Assembly: GCA_964517355.1 (NCBI GenBank)
Contig: CAZFCK010000058.1
Location: 1-22,119 of the forward strand
DNA: 22,119 bases
Reading direction: 5' to 3'
From: CAZFCK01 sp964517355
GTDB lineage: Bacteria; Desulfobacterota; Desulfovibrionia; Desulfovibrionales; Desulfovibrionaceae
The translations under genes and the position numbers were made by a program. Each line of letters starts with the position of its first letter. The first letter of the stretch is position 1. Positions 8,642-18,092 of this stretch are shown piece by piece. The notes under the pieces were generated by a model. That model was not told the origin of the DNA. It saw only the letters and a list, made by a program, of their open reading frames with translations, and did not search any database.

Positions 8642-8650
8642 TTCCGTCTC

Positions 8651-9049
8651 CTATGAATCCGTAAGTTTACCCGTGCCGTAACAAAAACCAACCACCGCTT
8701 CGAAATGCAGCAGAAAAGCACGAAAATCCTTCTCCGTATTGATGGCATCCACATGCTTGGTCAGCCATTGCACAAAACTTAACGGTACGGTCTTACGACT
8801 TTTTGCATATTCAACCTTGGACTTGCTCATCTTGACCAAAGGAAGGATGCCCTGAAAAGCCGCACCTCCTACCTGAGTCTTTCTGGATTCCAATTTACGT
8901 TCAAGCAATTTAAAATCACCATAGAATCTACGAAGTTGAGCGGACTTTAATTTTGAATAATCGTTCACAAAGCTAAGAGCGGCCTTTTGAGCCTCTGCGT
9001 CCACGATCTCCGGCCGCAAATTGTTTTTGTCATCATAATAGATACTCAT
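8651..9049 (-). CDS. csm2: Type III-A small subunit Csm2
   Basis: This is a 132-residue, mostly helical small subunit that forms the inner filament against the crRNA-target duplex. KLKSAQLRRFY at 33-43 is the family hallmark segment. AGGAGAG precedes the ATG. It lies 12 bp after csm1 and 9 bp before csm3, the standard order. Length is normal. Confidence 0.94.
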   Translation of the reverse strand: MSIYYDDKNNLRPEIVDAEAQKAALSFVNDYSKLKSAQLRRFYGDFKLLERKLESRKTQVGGAAFQGILPLVKMSKSKVEYAKSRKTVPLSFVQWLTKHVDAINTEKDFRAFLLHFEAVVGFCYGTGKLTDS

Positions 9050-9061
9050 AACGCTCTCCTG

Positions 9062-11533
9062 TCAGTTGGTACGCAGCCTGTAAAATGCATAAGACACCGG
9101 TAGCCGCAGATTGTAGAGCAGAAACTCGTCCTGCTGCACGCCGAAGACTTCCGCCCGATCCTCGGCGGTCATGCCCGTGTCGTTGACATTGCGTTGGAAG
9201 TCGTATTGCATATGGGAAATACAAATCCCCTTCTTGATATCGCCTGAACGAAATGCCCTGAAGTCGTCACCGTAGCGCAACAGTCTGTAGGCCAACCCCT
9301 GGGTGATCTTGCCCTCCAGGAGAAGTTTCTCCAGCCAGGCGCCCTTTTGCAGAAGCGTATGAAAATCCTTCCAGCCCACTGTGACATCGAAAATAGTCAC
9401 CCCATCCTTGACCCTACGGCCCCCGTGCTCTCGCTGTTTGGAGGCATCGAGCAGTCGCTCGGCCTCGTGGGCCATGGTTCGCACGGGAACACCGCTCTTG
9501 GACAGGGTGATGCCGGCGGAAAGGGTGATATCCGGATTATGAGAAATGAAATCCCGGAACGTCATGTCGAGCATGCATGCAAAGTCCAGGCACTGTGTCC
9601 ACGGTCCCAGCAGGAATATGTCGTCTCCACCGGCAAAAACCACATACATGTCGGGAAAATCGTTGCGGATGCGTTGCACCAGGTAGTCTGCGAAAAAGGT
9701 ATTCAACATGCGGGACATGCAGGCAAACCTCGATATGGAAAGCCGCTCCTTCAGACCAATGCTGAAAAGCATGCCAAGGTTGTCCACGTCCGCCTTGAAA
9801 GCGCCGAGAAAGGCCTTGCCGCGGGGCTTACCGTCATTTCGGTCATGGATACGGGCCTCTTCCGCAAGTATGTTCAGCGTCTTGGGCATACCTTCTTCAA
9901 TCAGATCCTCCCCATAAAAGGTCCCGCCATCCTCATGTGACGAACTCTCGCCACGACGCTCCCAGCGCTCCATATCCTCCCGCGAGATACGCGGCAGATA
10001 ACCGGCTATGGGAAGAAACGTAAACGCATCGTGATTACGTATATTGATAATTTCTACGCAATCATCGCCAGGCGGAGACTTATGCAGGGAAAAACGTAGT
10101 CCGCCAAAGAGATCAGTGCCTTTGCCCGAAGATTTTATGGCTACATAATCAGCCGTGGGCAATTGCCCCCCAACATGGTGAATAAGTTGGTAGCAGTTAT
10201 CGCAGATAGTCACCTCTTTTTGAAATTCTCTGGCAAAACTCCTCATTGCCTCGGGGGTGGCGGGATTGGCCTTACATACGTTGCATTCGCCGGACGCCGC
10301 ATAATCGTCATAACGCAGGTTATGAACCGGCATGTCCGCATCCGCCAATATCTTGTCGTATTTTTGCAGCTTACGCAGTTCAAGATGGTCATTAAAGGCA
10401 TCAAGTTTCTTTTGAAACATCTCCAACTGGAAATCATTTTCGCTCAGCTCCAGGTCGAATGAAAGGTTCAGACTAAGTTCTCCCCTGAAGGTGGTGAAAA
10501 ACCAACGCTGTACTTCGGCCTCGAACTCGGGGAGCCGTTCCCGAACTCGCCGTGTCGCCGGCAGCAACATCAGGAAACGCCCTCCAGCATCCATGATTCG
10601 CGCAAGAGGCGACATCCCGAATTCATGTAGCAATGCAAGGGAAACCGAGCGGGACAAAAGCTGCAGGTAAAAAGACCGGGCCCGAAAAAGTTTCGCCACA
10701 CCTGAACCATGGGCATTGTCGAGATGAAAAATATATCTCTGGATACCCGAGAGATCGCCACCCAAAAGGATGACCTTGGGCTTGGAAATACCCTCGCCTG
10801 GCACCCCCCCTTCTTCCTTGTGATAAATGTGGAGCGCCTGGGCAATGGCCGCAGTTGTCACCGCATGGTCGAATAACGAGATGTCCGGCCTGGTCTTCCA
10901 TGTACTCGAAGGAATACACCACGTGAACTTTTCCAACACTGAAGTCAGCGATGCAATGTAATGCGCGATACCTTTATTGGAGGGAATGCCCCGCAATCCG
11001 TCAAGAAAGTCTGTAAACAATGAAGAATAATCTGTTTTCTGTGCCTCAGCGAGTGTTACGGGAAAAACGTCCCTGCCCATGGGGATCAAAGGGTAATAGC
11101 TGCGTCTTTCCTCCACCTGTTTGCTTTTCAATGAAACCTGATCAAAAACAGATGCTAGCCTAGCCGTCTTATAGTCTCCCTCGTTCTCGACCTGTTCGTC
11201 GATTCTGTCACCCCCGGCCGAAAGTCTATCTGCAATGGAAATGGCCTTTTCCAACAGCTCAGATTCTCCGGGTTTATGGTGCGCGGCTGCAAGACGTGCA
11301 ATACGTGAACGATGCCCCTCCAACTCCTCGGGCAACGGCAGTATACTCGTGTCCTCTATAAAATAATTCGTGTACAAAACGTGCTGGTGCGTCGCCCTGC
11401 GATTTTTGCTGCCAATCGGACACAGCTCCCCCTCAAGCTCGGGGCTTTTCGGCCTCCCGGCTCTCTGCGCAAACTTGCCCACATCATGCAACAACGCGGC
11501 AATGACAAGCAGGTTATTCTCAAGTTGCTCCAT
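9062..11533 (-). CDS. csm1: Type III-A large subunit Cas10/Csm1
   Basis: This 823-residue protein combines a DNase HD domain with the cyclic oligoadenylate synthase. The HD motif LLHDVGK has His16-Asp17, and AAHHKPGE near 83-90 fits the second HD-domain metal region. The first palm domain holds GGDLSGIQRYIF (258-269). A zinc ribbon is formed by Cys417/Cys420 and Cys444/Cys447. The second palm has KADVDNLG (580-587) and the catalytic GGDD at 635-638. Both activities therefore look intact. GAGGAG precedes the ATG, 75 bp after the TIGR02584 gene. Intact GGDD together with CARF effectors in the same operon predicts cyclic-oligoadenylate signalling. Confidence 0.97.
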   Translation of the reverse strand: MEQLENNLLVIAALLHDVGKFAQRAGRPKSPELEGELCPIGSKNRRATHQHVLYTNYFIEDTSILPLPEELEGHRSRIARLAAAHHKPGESELLEKAISIADRLSAGGDRIDEQVENEGDYKTARLASVFDQVSLKSKQVEERRSYYPLIPMGRDVFPVTLAEAQKTDYSSLFTDFLDGLRGIPSNKGIAHYIASLTSVLEKFTWCIPSSTWKTRPDISLFDHAVTTAAIAQALHIYHKEEGGVPGEGISKPKVILLGGDLSGIQRYIFHLDNAHGSGVAKLFRARSFYLQLLSRSVSLALLHEFGMSPLARIMDAGGRFLMLLPATRRVRERLPEFEAEVQRWFFTTFRGELSLNLSFDLELSENDFQLEMFQKKLDAFNDHLELRKLQKYDKILADADMPVHNLRYDDYAASGECNVCKANPATPEAMRSFAREFQKEVTICDNCYQLIHHVGGQLPTADYVAIKSSGKGTDLFGGLRFSLHKSPPGDDCVEIINIRNHDAFTFLPIAGYLPRISREDMERWERRGESSSHEDGGTFYGEDLIEEGMPKTLNILAEEARIHDRNDGKPRGKAFLGAFKADVDNLGMLFSIGLKERLSISRFACMSRMLNTFFADYLVQRIRNDFPDMYVVFAGGDDIFLLGPWTQCLDFACMLDMTFRDFISHNPDITLSAGITLSKSGVPVRTMAHEAERLLDASKQREHGGRRVKDGVTIFDVTVGWKDFHTLLQKGAWLEKLLLEGKITQGLAYRLLRYGDDFRAFRSGDIKKGICISHMQYDFQRNVNDTGMTAEDRAEVFGVQQDEFLLYNLRLPVSYAFYRLRTN

Positions 11534-11608
11534 AGGATTCTCCTCTGTTGCGATACCCCCTATAAATACCCGACAATCGAAAGAGACAACAGAATGACAA
11601 CATTTCCA

Positions 11609-12736
11609 TCACCACCGTATCTCCAACGCCTCCCGGTCCAGAAGCAGGCCATAGATTTTGCCGCCGTGCGGCCCGCAGGAGGTGATGACGAGTTGTGGCG
11701 CCTCATAGAGGCCAAAAGCCTTTGTCAAATCCTTGTTGATCTTTGAACGGAACGAATGAAAATTTTCCTGGCTCAGAGAGGTGATGCCCGTATCGCTCAT
11801 CTGGTCGTACACGCGCTGCCGCTGCACGCGCGTCTCATACAGACCGGTAATCTCGTGCTGGTGGTCCTGCACTTGCTGCAGCGTGAGGAAGCACCGCGTG
11901 CATTCGCCGCACGTGGCCCGCTCGCAGTCGCACTCCTTTTTCAGCTGCACGAAAAAGCCGTACAGCGTCATGAGCGCCGGGGGCAAATCCAGATCCACCC
12001 CCTTCCAGATAACGCTACGTTCCATCAAATCCACCACCAGGCGGGGGCGCTCCTCGCGCACCAGGGAGGTAAGCAGCGCCGCCGGGCTCTCCGGCCACTT
12101 GAGCATGCTTTCCGTCAAACGTTCGCGCACCGAAATGAACGGCATATGCACCAGCGTCACCCGGGCGTAGCGCGTCTCCTTTGTAAAGGGTTGCCCCAGG
12201 TCGTCATGCAACGTCACTGGCCGCGATTCCGGCGGCGGATAGAAAAAATCCGGGCAGTTTTCGAACTCAGGCGAAACAAGCACATGAAAGATACGATCCT
12301 GCCGTCTGCCATAGAACTGCGCGGCCAGAGCCAGGCAGGCGCCCATGGTCTTGCGCCCCCCGGCGATGGAAAAAAACACGCGGGACGCCGGGTCCCTGGT
12401 GGCCGTGAAGGCGGCCTCCATGCAGGCCTGCAGAAAAAGCCCATTGTCCTCCTCGCTGGATATGTCCTCCAGGATGCGGCCATTGGCGTCGGCCACGGCC
12501 TTCACATGCTCGGGGCCGAAGTCCAGCTCTGAGGCGGATATCTCGAAGTCATTAAGAAAACATTGCAAGTGTCCGGTTTCCGGATCAAAGAGGGAAGCAT
12601 TGCAAGCCGCTTTGCCGGAATTGGTGGTCAAAACGCGCACGGCATGCACAGGGCGTTTTTGCTGGTAGAGGGCGAAGAGCGTCTCGGTGATCACCTGAGG
12701 CGTGCGGCCGCAGACCGCGAGGAGCGTGGTGCGCAT
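11609..12736 (-). CDS. CARF protein of the TIGR02584/NE0113 family
   Basis: This 375-residue CRISPR-associated protein is recognised by the N-terminal CARF motif SIAGGRKTMG at 123-132, the signature of the NE0113 family (PF09623). That Pfam family also includes ring nucleases of the Sso2081 type, so it may degrade cyclic oligoadenylate and switch the response off. It could instead be a sensor. No HEPN or PD-(D/E)XK motif is visible in the C-terminus. A cysteine cluster at 269-282 (C-x-C-x4-C-x2-C-x2-C) may bind zinc. The end (FHSFRSKINKDLTKAFG, then short beta strands) is typical of the family. Its ATG shares one base with the cas6 stop (TGATG), so translation is coupled. Placement between cas6 and csm1 puts it early in the operon. 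Confidence 0.85.
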   Translation of the reverse strand: MRTTLLAVCGRTPQVITETLFALYQQKRPVHAVRVLTTNSGKAACNASLFDPETGHLQCFLNDFEISASELDFGPEHVKAVADANGRILEDISSEEDNGLFLQACMEAAFTATRDPASRVFFSIAGGRKTMGACLALAAQFYGRRQDRIFHVLVSPEFENCPDFFYPPPESRPVTLHDDLGQPFTKETRYARVTLVHMPFISVRERLTESMLKWPESPAALLTSLVREERPRLVVDLMERSVIWKGVDLDLPPALMTLYGFFVQLKKECDCERATCGECTRCFLTLQQVQDHQHEITGLYETRVQRQRVYDQMSDTGITSLSQENFHSFRSKINKDLTKAFGLYEAPQLVITSCGPHGGKIYGLLLDREALEIRW

Positions 12737-13665
12737 CAGGCCGCCCCTTGCGGGGCGTAATCGATCCGCCCCAGCCCGAAGACCGACTGCTTACCCACGT
12801 GCAGCACCTTGCAGGCCTCGAGCAGGGGCAGGTATTCGCCGAGGTCGCCTGCATAGGTGACGGAGCCCACAAGCCCGCCGAACTGCATGGCCTGTTTCTG
12901 CCGGCTGGAGTAGCGCGTCCAGTCCTTCCAGCGCGTGGCGTCCTCCACCACGGCCACGTCGTATGCCCTGCGCACCAGCCCCGGATAGTCGAGCGCGGGC
13001 TCGCCCCCGCCGAAATGCGTGAACATGGTGGCAATGCGGCGCAGCATCCCCCGCACCAGGAGATGAAAAGGCAGCTCCGCGGCAAAGGAGTTTCTGTTCT
13101 TGATGCGCAAGGGCGTGAGGAGCCGCAGCGTAAGGCGTGAAGGAGCGCTTCCGGGACTCCCATGCCCCACGTCGAGCCGCCTGGCCGGGGCCTGCCGCTC
13201 CAGGACCTTGTGTTCGCTGTCGTAAATGGGGCCCGCGCCGTTGGAAACGCTGCGCACGGTGAACCGCGCGCGCCCCCGCTCTTTATCGCCGCCCAGCCCC
13301 TCATGCCCCATGCATTCAAAAGCGTAGATAAAATACGGGAGGTTGGCCACCATCCCACCGAAAAGGGTCAGCCCCAGGGAAAATTCTTCGCCGGGCGCAT
13401 AGTCCGTGCGGTCGTCAAGCGGGGGGTCGAGCAGATAGGGGTGCGGCGGCGTGGGCCCCTTGCCTTGGGGGCGCGTGGCCTCAAAGGCCAGACTATAGAC
13501 ACAGCGGGACGCGAGCAGGCAGCCGGAGCACTCCCCCCGCGTCAATGCGCAGGCCGCCTTGCGCAACGACATGCCCAGCATGCCGCGCAGAAGCGAGCCC
13601 TTGAAGCGGGGCAGCCGCGCGGTATCCTCGAACCTGCAGACGAACGTATAGCCGGAGTAATCCAT
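12736..13665 (-). CDS. cas6: Pre-crRNA processing endoribonuclease Cas6
   Basis: This 309-residue RAMP RNase should cut the repeat transcript to give crRNAs with an 8-nt 5' tag. It matches the PF10040-type Cas6. The opening FKGSLLRGMLGMSLRKAAC (21-39) and a cysteine motif (Cys39, Cys46, Cys49, Cys55) are as in that family. The glycine-rich HVGKQSVFGLGRI at 289-301 is the RAMP signature. I cannot assign the catalytic His with certainty. The ATG at 13665 is preceded by GAGGAG. A TTG at 13812 would add 49 residues of no recognisable family and run over the operator-like element at 13711-13741. It is the first gene of the operon. Confidence 0.93.
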   Translation of the reverse strand: MDYSGYTFVCRFEDTARLPRFKGSLLRGMLGMSLRKAACALTRGECSGCLLASRCVYSLAFEATRPQGKGPTPPHPYLLDPPLDDRTDYAPGEEFSLGLTLFGGMVANLPYFIYAFECMGHEGLGGDKERGRARFTVRSVSNGAGPIYDSEHKVLERQAPARRLDVGHGSPGSAPSRLTLRLLTPLRIKNRNSFAAELPFHLLVRGMLRRIATMFTHFGGGEPALDYPGLVRRAYDVAVVEDATRWKDWTRYSSRQKQAMQFGGLVGSVTYAGDLGEYLPLLEACKVLHVGKQSVFGLGRIDYAPQGAA

Positions 13666-13710
13666 CTGCGTCTCCTCTGATGCATTGATGTACTGATATT
13701 CCATGCTGCC

Positions 13711-13741
13711 ATGGAAATGTAAAGTATGGAAACATTTCCAT
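13711..13741 (-). promoter_or_regulatory. Operator-like inverted repeat upstream of cas6
   Basis: ATGGAAATGT (13711-13720) and ACATTTCCAT (13732-13741) form a perfect 10-bp inverted repeat with an 11-bp spacer. A third ATGGAAA at 13726-13732 pairs with the same right arm across 2 bp. The element is 46 bp upstream of the cas6 start, a natural place for a repressor or activator of the whole operon. I see no convincing sigma-70 hexamers, so the promoter itself is not assigned. Confidence 0.5.
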
Positions 13742-13835
13742 TGCGCAGTTCGATAACAGCCACCGCAAGTATGAAATATGCGATACTCCGGGAGAAAGGC
13801 GATCTGACCCAAGGTGGTTGTGAAATGGAATTATT

Positions 13836-13889
13836 GGGGCTCCGCCCCGAACCCCGCCAGGTGGGAACGCCCCCCTGGACCTGCGGGGT
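13836..13889. repeat. GC-rich intergenic hairpins between cas6 and the array
   Basis: GGGGC-TCC-GCCCC (13836-13848) is followed by a larger hairpin with outer arms ACCCCGC (13851-13857) and GCGGGGT (13883-13889) and inner CCAGG/CCTGG pairing. Such GGGGCTCCGCCCC-type hairpins are common dispersed intergenic elements in GC-rich anaerobes. Being downstream of the array in its direction of transcription, they could help end the pre-crRNA, but there is no uridine run. Confidence 0.5.
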
Positions 13890-13897
13890 CGGGAACG

Positions 13898-13914
13898 AAC
13901 ACGTTTAACGTGTT
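13898..13914. promoter_or_regulatory. 17-bp palindrome AACACGTTTAACGTGTT
   Basis: Perfect 8-bp arms surround one central T. The element lies about 230 bp upstream of cas6 and 120 bp past the end of the array. It could be a regulator-binding site or part of the adjacent dispersed hairpin element. No function is demonstrated by the sequence. Confidence 0.35.
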
Positions 13915-14037
13915 GATAAAGTATGGGGCGGCGGCATGGGAGAACATGCGCACCGTAAAATGATGCGCGATGCGCAGAAACGAGGGGCAAAGGCCGGGAG
14001 GTCCCCCGGAATAACCCCGCGTCGGCAAGAAATAGCC

Positions 14038-14147
14038 GGAGCACTCCCTTCTCAAATCAGGTCAATTCCGACTATGGCCAGATCAGGGCAAGAGTCGGCC
14101 AGTTAGGGCGCTGTCGTAATCCCTTCTCAAATCAGGTCAATTCCGGC
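14038..14147 (-). repeat. Degenerate leader-distal repeats of the array
   Basis: Repeat 1 is changed at positions 2, 3, 5 and 7 (plus-strand numbering of the repeat), and repeat 2 at position 34. Decay of terminal repeats is usual at the oldest end of an array. This is the main sequence evidence for array orientation. Confidence 0.85.
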
Positions 14148-17100
14148 ATTGGCCAGGGTGGCCGTCGAGCTGCCGACCATGCTCACGTCGTAATCCCTTC
14201 TCAAATCAGGTCAATTCCGACTCCGTCATGAAGGACTACACGGAAACGACACTCCGTGTCGTAATCCCTTCTCAAATCAGGTCAATTCCGACAATGAAAG
14301 CCACTTTTCATCCGAGTGACCCAGATAATGGTAGTCGTAATCCCTTCTCAAATCAGGTCAATTCCGACGGTTTTTCTCTTTGACAGGGTTATTGGGCATT
14401 GGGAGGTAACGTCGTAATCCCTTCTCAAATCAGGTCAATTCCGACCCCGAGTGACCCAGATAATGGTATTTTTACCCAGTCGTAATCCCTTCTCAAATCA
14501 GGTCAATTCCGACGCTACCAAAAACGTAGGTAAGTTAAGGGGCAAGGTTATGTCGTAATCCCTTCTCAAATCAGGTCAATTCCGACGAGGACTCCAAGGA
14601 ATGGCTGGGGCTGGATGAGGCGCGGCACTAGTCGTAATCCCTTCTCAAATCAGGTCAATTCCGACTTGCCGGGAGGATGGCGGAGTTAGAGATACCCTAC
14701 CGGTCAGGTCGTAATCCCTTCTCAAATCAGGTCAATTCCGACAGAAATTATTGTCAAATTAAACGCGCACTTGCTTTGGGGTCGTAATCCCTTCTCAAAT
14801 CAGGTCAATTCCGACATTCTCGGAGTACACGTGCAGAGTGTTTACCGGCTGATCAGAGTCGTAATCCCTTCTCAAATCAGGTCAATTCCGACCGTAAGCG
14901 AACGTGACGACCTGTACCTTGAAAAAGGCGTCGTAATCCCTTCTCAAATCAGGTCAATTCCGACGGTGCGGACTTTTTAACGGTGTCCCTGGGTGAACTG
15001 CCCGAAGGTCGTAATCCCTTCTCAAATCAGGTCAATTCCGACCCTTACGCCAAAAGGAGCTAATCATGAACCAAAACATAAAACGTCGTAATCCCTTCTC
15101 AAATCAGGTCAATTCCGACCCGTGACGTGGCTGCAAAAAATAGACGAGGACGACGAAAGTCGTAATCCCTTCTCAAATCAGGTCAATTCCGACCGCGGGA
15201 GGCAGGAAACATACCTGCCCGATCGCAAAACGCCTGGTCGTAATCCCTTCTCAAATCAGGTCAATTCCGACTTTAAGGCTTTGTTGGGGAGGTAGGATTA
15301 GGGCCTGGGAAGGAAGTCGTAATCCCTTCTCAAATCAGGTCAATTCCGACGATGGCGCTTTTTATAGATACGAGGTAGCCTGCACGTTCAGTCGTAATCC
15401 CTTCTCAAATCAGGTCAATTCCGACCTGGAGGAAATTTTCATCACGATGCCGGAAGCTAACACTGAAGCGCGTCGTAATCCCTTCTCAAATCAGGTCAAT
15501 TCCGACCATCGCCATGTACGTCGATGCGAACGCTCAAGAGTTGCAAGTCGTAATCCCTTCTCAAATCAGGTCAATTCCGACGGTTTACCGGCGGAGAGGG
15601 AAAGGAAGCGATGGCGGCGTCGTAATCCCTTCTCAAATCAGGTCAATTCCGACTCCTTCCAGGAGTTTGGAAGGTTTCCGACCTGGGGAAGTTGGTCGTA
15701 ATCCCTTCTCAAATCAGGTCAATTCCGACTTATGCTGCAGCTGCCAACGTCCTGGAAAGGACGGGGGCAGAAGTCGTAATCCCTTCTCAAATCAGGTCAA
15801 TTCCGACGAGAACAATTTCTCCCAGGCTTGCCCCCTACTGTGGGGTGAGTGTCGTAATCCCTTCTCAAATCAGGTCAATTCCGACTGAGAATTTTATGGT
15901 AGTGTCCCTGGACGAATTGCCTGGTCGTAATCCCTTCTCAAATCAGGTCAATTCCGACTTGGCGTTGCTGGGAAATGACACTCTTTGGCAAGCGTGTCGT
16001 AATCCCTTCTCAAATCAGGTCAATTCCGACGGCCGCGACACTGGAGCGCCTCGGTATTCCCTCCATTGACGCGTCGTAATCCCTTCTCAAATCAGGTCAA
16101 TTCCGACAGCTTCGCGGGCCTACGCGCGAGGTGGCCGCAGAGCCGCTTCAAGTCGTAATCCCTTCTCAAATCAGGTCAATTCCGACCCCTGAAGGTTGCC
16201 CTGTTTTAGGTCACGCTTCTCCCGAAGTCGTAATCCCTTCTCAAATCAGGTCAATTCCGACTTCCGTCCCTCTAGAGAAAACAGTGTTTAATCCTAGTCG
16301 TAATCCCTTCTCAAATCAGGTCAATTCCGACAGGATGCACTTAAAAATGATGAAACGGACTACCCTGAAGAGTGTCGTAATCCCTTCTCAAATCAGGTCA
16401 ATTCCGACGGGGTTGTCAAATTTTCTGGGTGGCGGTGGCGGCTTTAATTTTCGTCGTAATCCCTTCTCAAATCAGGTCAATTCCGACAAATGCTGATCAA
16501 TCCACAGAAAGGATTTCCTTTCTGGTCGTAATCCCTTCTCAAATCAGGTCAATTCCGACACAATGACCTGGCAGACTTTTGTCAGGTCGAAGAAGAAACG
16601 GTCGTAATCCCTTCTCAAATCAGGTCAATTCCGACTGCGGGCATGCACATAACAACCTGCGCGAATTTGCGCAGTCGTAATCCCTTCTCAAATCAGGTCA
16701 ATTCCGACTCCCGGCCTGGTGTCGGGAAAGGGGAGAAGGATTATGTCTATAGGTCGTAATCCCTTCTCAAATCAGGTCAATTCCGACAGACGGGCAAACA
16801 AGGGAGGTGAAAGGCTAAAATTTACTTAGGTCGTAATCCCTTCTCAAATCAGGTCAATTCCGACCTATTTCCCAATTAAGGGAAATAGCTAAGGAACTCA
16901 CGTTCGGTCGTAATCCCTTCTCAAATCAGGTCAATTCCGACTGCTGCCGATGTCCTGGAAAGGATAGGTGCGGCGGCGGCGAGTCGTAATCCCTTCTCAA
17001 ATCAGGTCAATTCCGACACCCCGTTTCCTTCGATGTTGCAGACCTCCCGGCCCACATGTCGTAATCCCTTCTCAAATCAGGTCAATTCCGACTGAGAATC

Positions 17101-17247
17101 GCCGCAATCCAGCTTTCGATGACTATGGAGGAATGTCGTAATCCCTTCTCAAATCAGGTCAATTCCGACTTACTTGTTGCAATTGGTTGTATCAGAAAGC
17201 AAGGACGCGGCTGTCGTAATCCCTTCTCAAATCAGGTCAATTCCGAC

Positions 17248-17287
17248 CGCCGTCCGGCATATGCCGGACGATCCTTCCAGAAGTCTG
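17248..17287. repeat. Spacer 43: perfect 20-bp palindrome, present twice
   Basis: This 40-nt spacer contains CGTCCGGCATATGCCGGACG, its own reverse complement. Its first 20 nt recur at 17470-17489 and its last 20 nt at 17590-17609, on the two sides of the N gap. Removing the Ns would give an exact second copy of the spacer. Confidence 0.9.
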
Positions 17288-17489
17288 GTCGTAATCCCTT
17301 CTCAAATCAGGTCAATTCCGACGGAGATCATCATGGAATCGTTTGAAACAGCCGTTGCGGCAGCGTCGTAATCCCTTCTCAAATCAGGTCAATTCCGACG
17401 GCAAGCCTACCTACAAGTTCAAGAAGCTCGAGGCGTCGTAATCCCTTCTCAAATCAGGTCAATTCCGACCGCCGTCCGGCATATGCCGG

Positions 17490-17589
17490 NNNNNNNNNNN
17501 NNNNNNNNNNNNNNNNNNNNNNNNNNNNNNNNNNNNNNNNNNNNNNNNNNNNNNNNNNNNNNNNNNNNNNNNNNNNNNNNNNNNNNNNN
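17490..17589. other. 100-N assembly gap inside a spacer
   Basis: Exactly 100 unknown bases, a conventional placeholder for an unsized gap, interrupt the second copy of a palindromic spacer. The real number of repeats and spacers between the two flanks cannot be read. Confidence 0.98.
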
Positions 17590-18092
17590 ACGATCCTTCC
17601 AGAAGTCTGGTCGTAATCCCTTCTCAAATCAGGTCAATTCCGACAAGATATCCAGGGAAAGGACGTTGTAGGGGTTTTACCCGTCGTAATCCCTTCTCAA
17701 ATCAGGTCAATTCCGACAAGGAGAGTAAAATGAATAGGTGTAAATTTTTCGACCCTGTCGTAATCCCTTCTCAAATCAGGTCAATTCCGACCCCCCCACA
17801 CCTTTAAAGGAGGAGATCATGGTTATACGGTCGTAATCCCTTCTCAAATCAGGTCAATTCCGACTGATAACCATTTCGGCACAGGGCTACGAGATGTGGT
17901 CCGAGGGTCGTAATCCCTTCTCAAATCAGGTCAATTCCGACAAGCCGCCCGAGAAGGCAGCTTTCCCCAAACGAAGTGGGTCGTAATCCCTTCTCAAATC
18001 AGGTCAATTCCGACCTGCGATAGGAGCTTGATTTCGTCGCGGACTTTTGCGGTTGATGTCGTAATCCCTTCTCAAATCAGGTCAATTCCGAC

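Larger units (their letters stand above)
13666..14037. other. Region between the array end and cas6
   Basis: No gene is supported here. Frames are open on the minus strand but contain no family and no ribosome binding site. The cas operon promoter should lie here, as should the end of the pre-crRNA transcript. Visible structure includes the operator-like element (13711-13741), a GC-rich hairpin cluster (13836-13889) and a 17-bp palindrome (13898-13914). Confidence 0.6.

Noticed and set aside
13666..13812. N-terminal extension of Cas6 from a TTG start
   Set aside because: The ATG at 13665 has a strong GAGGAG, and the extension crosses an operator-like repeat and adds no family sequence.
13493..14055. 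Minus-strand frames of 74-183 codons between array and cas6
   Set aside because: They run through hairpins and into the degenerate repeat, overlap cas6 in another frame, and show no family motif.
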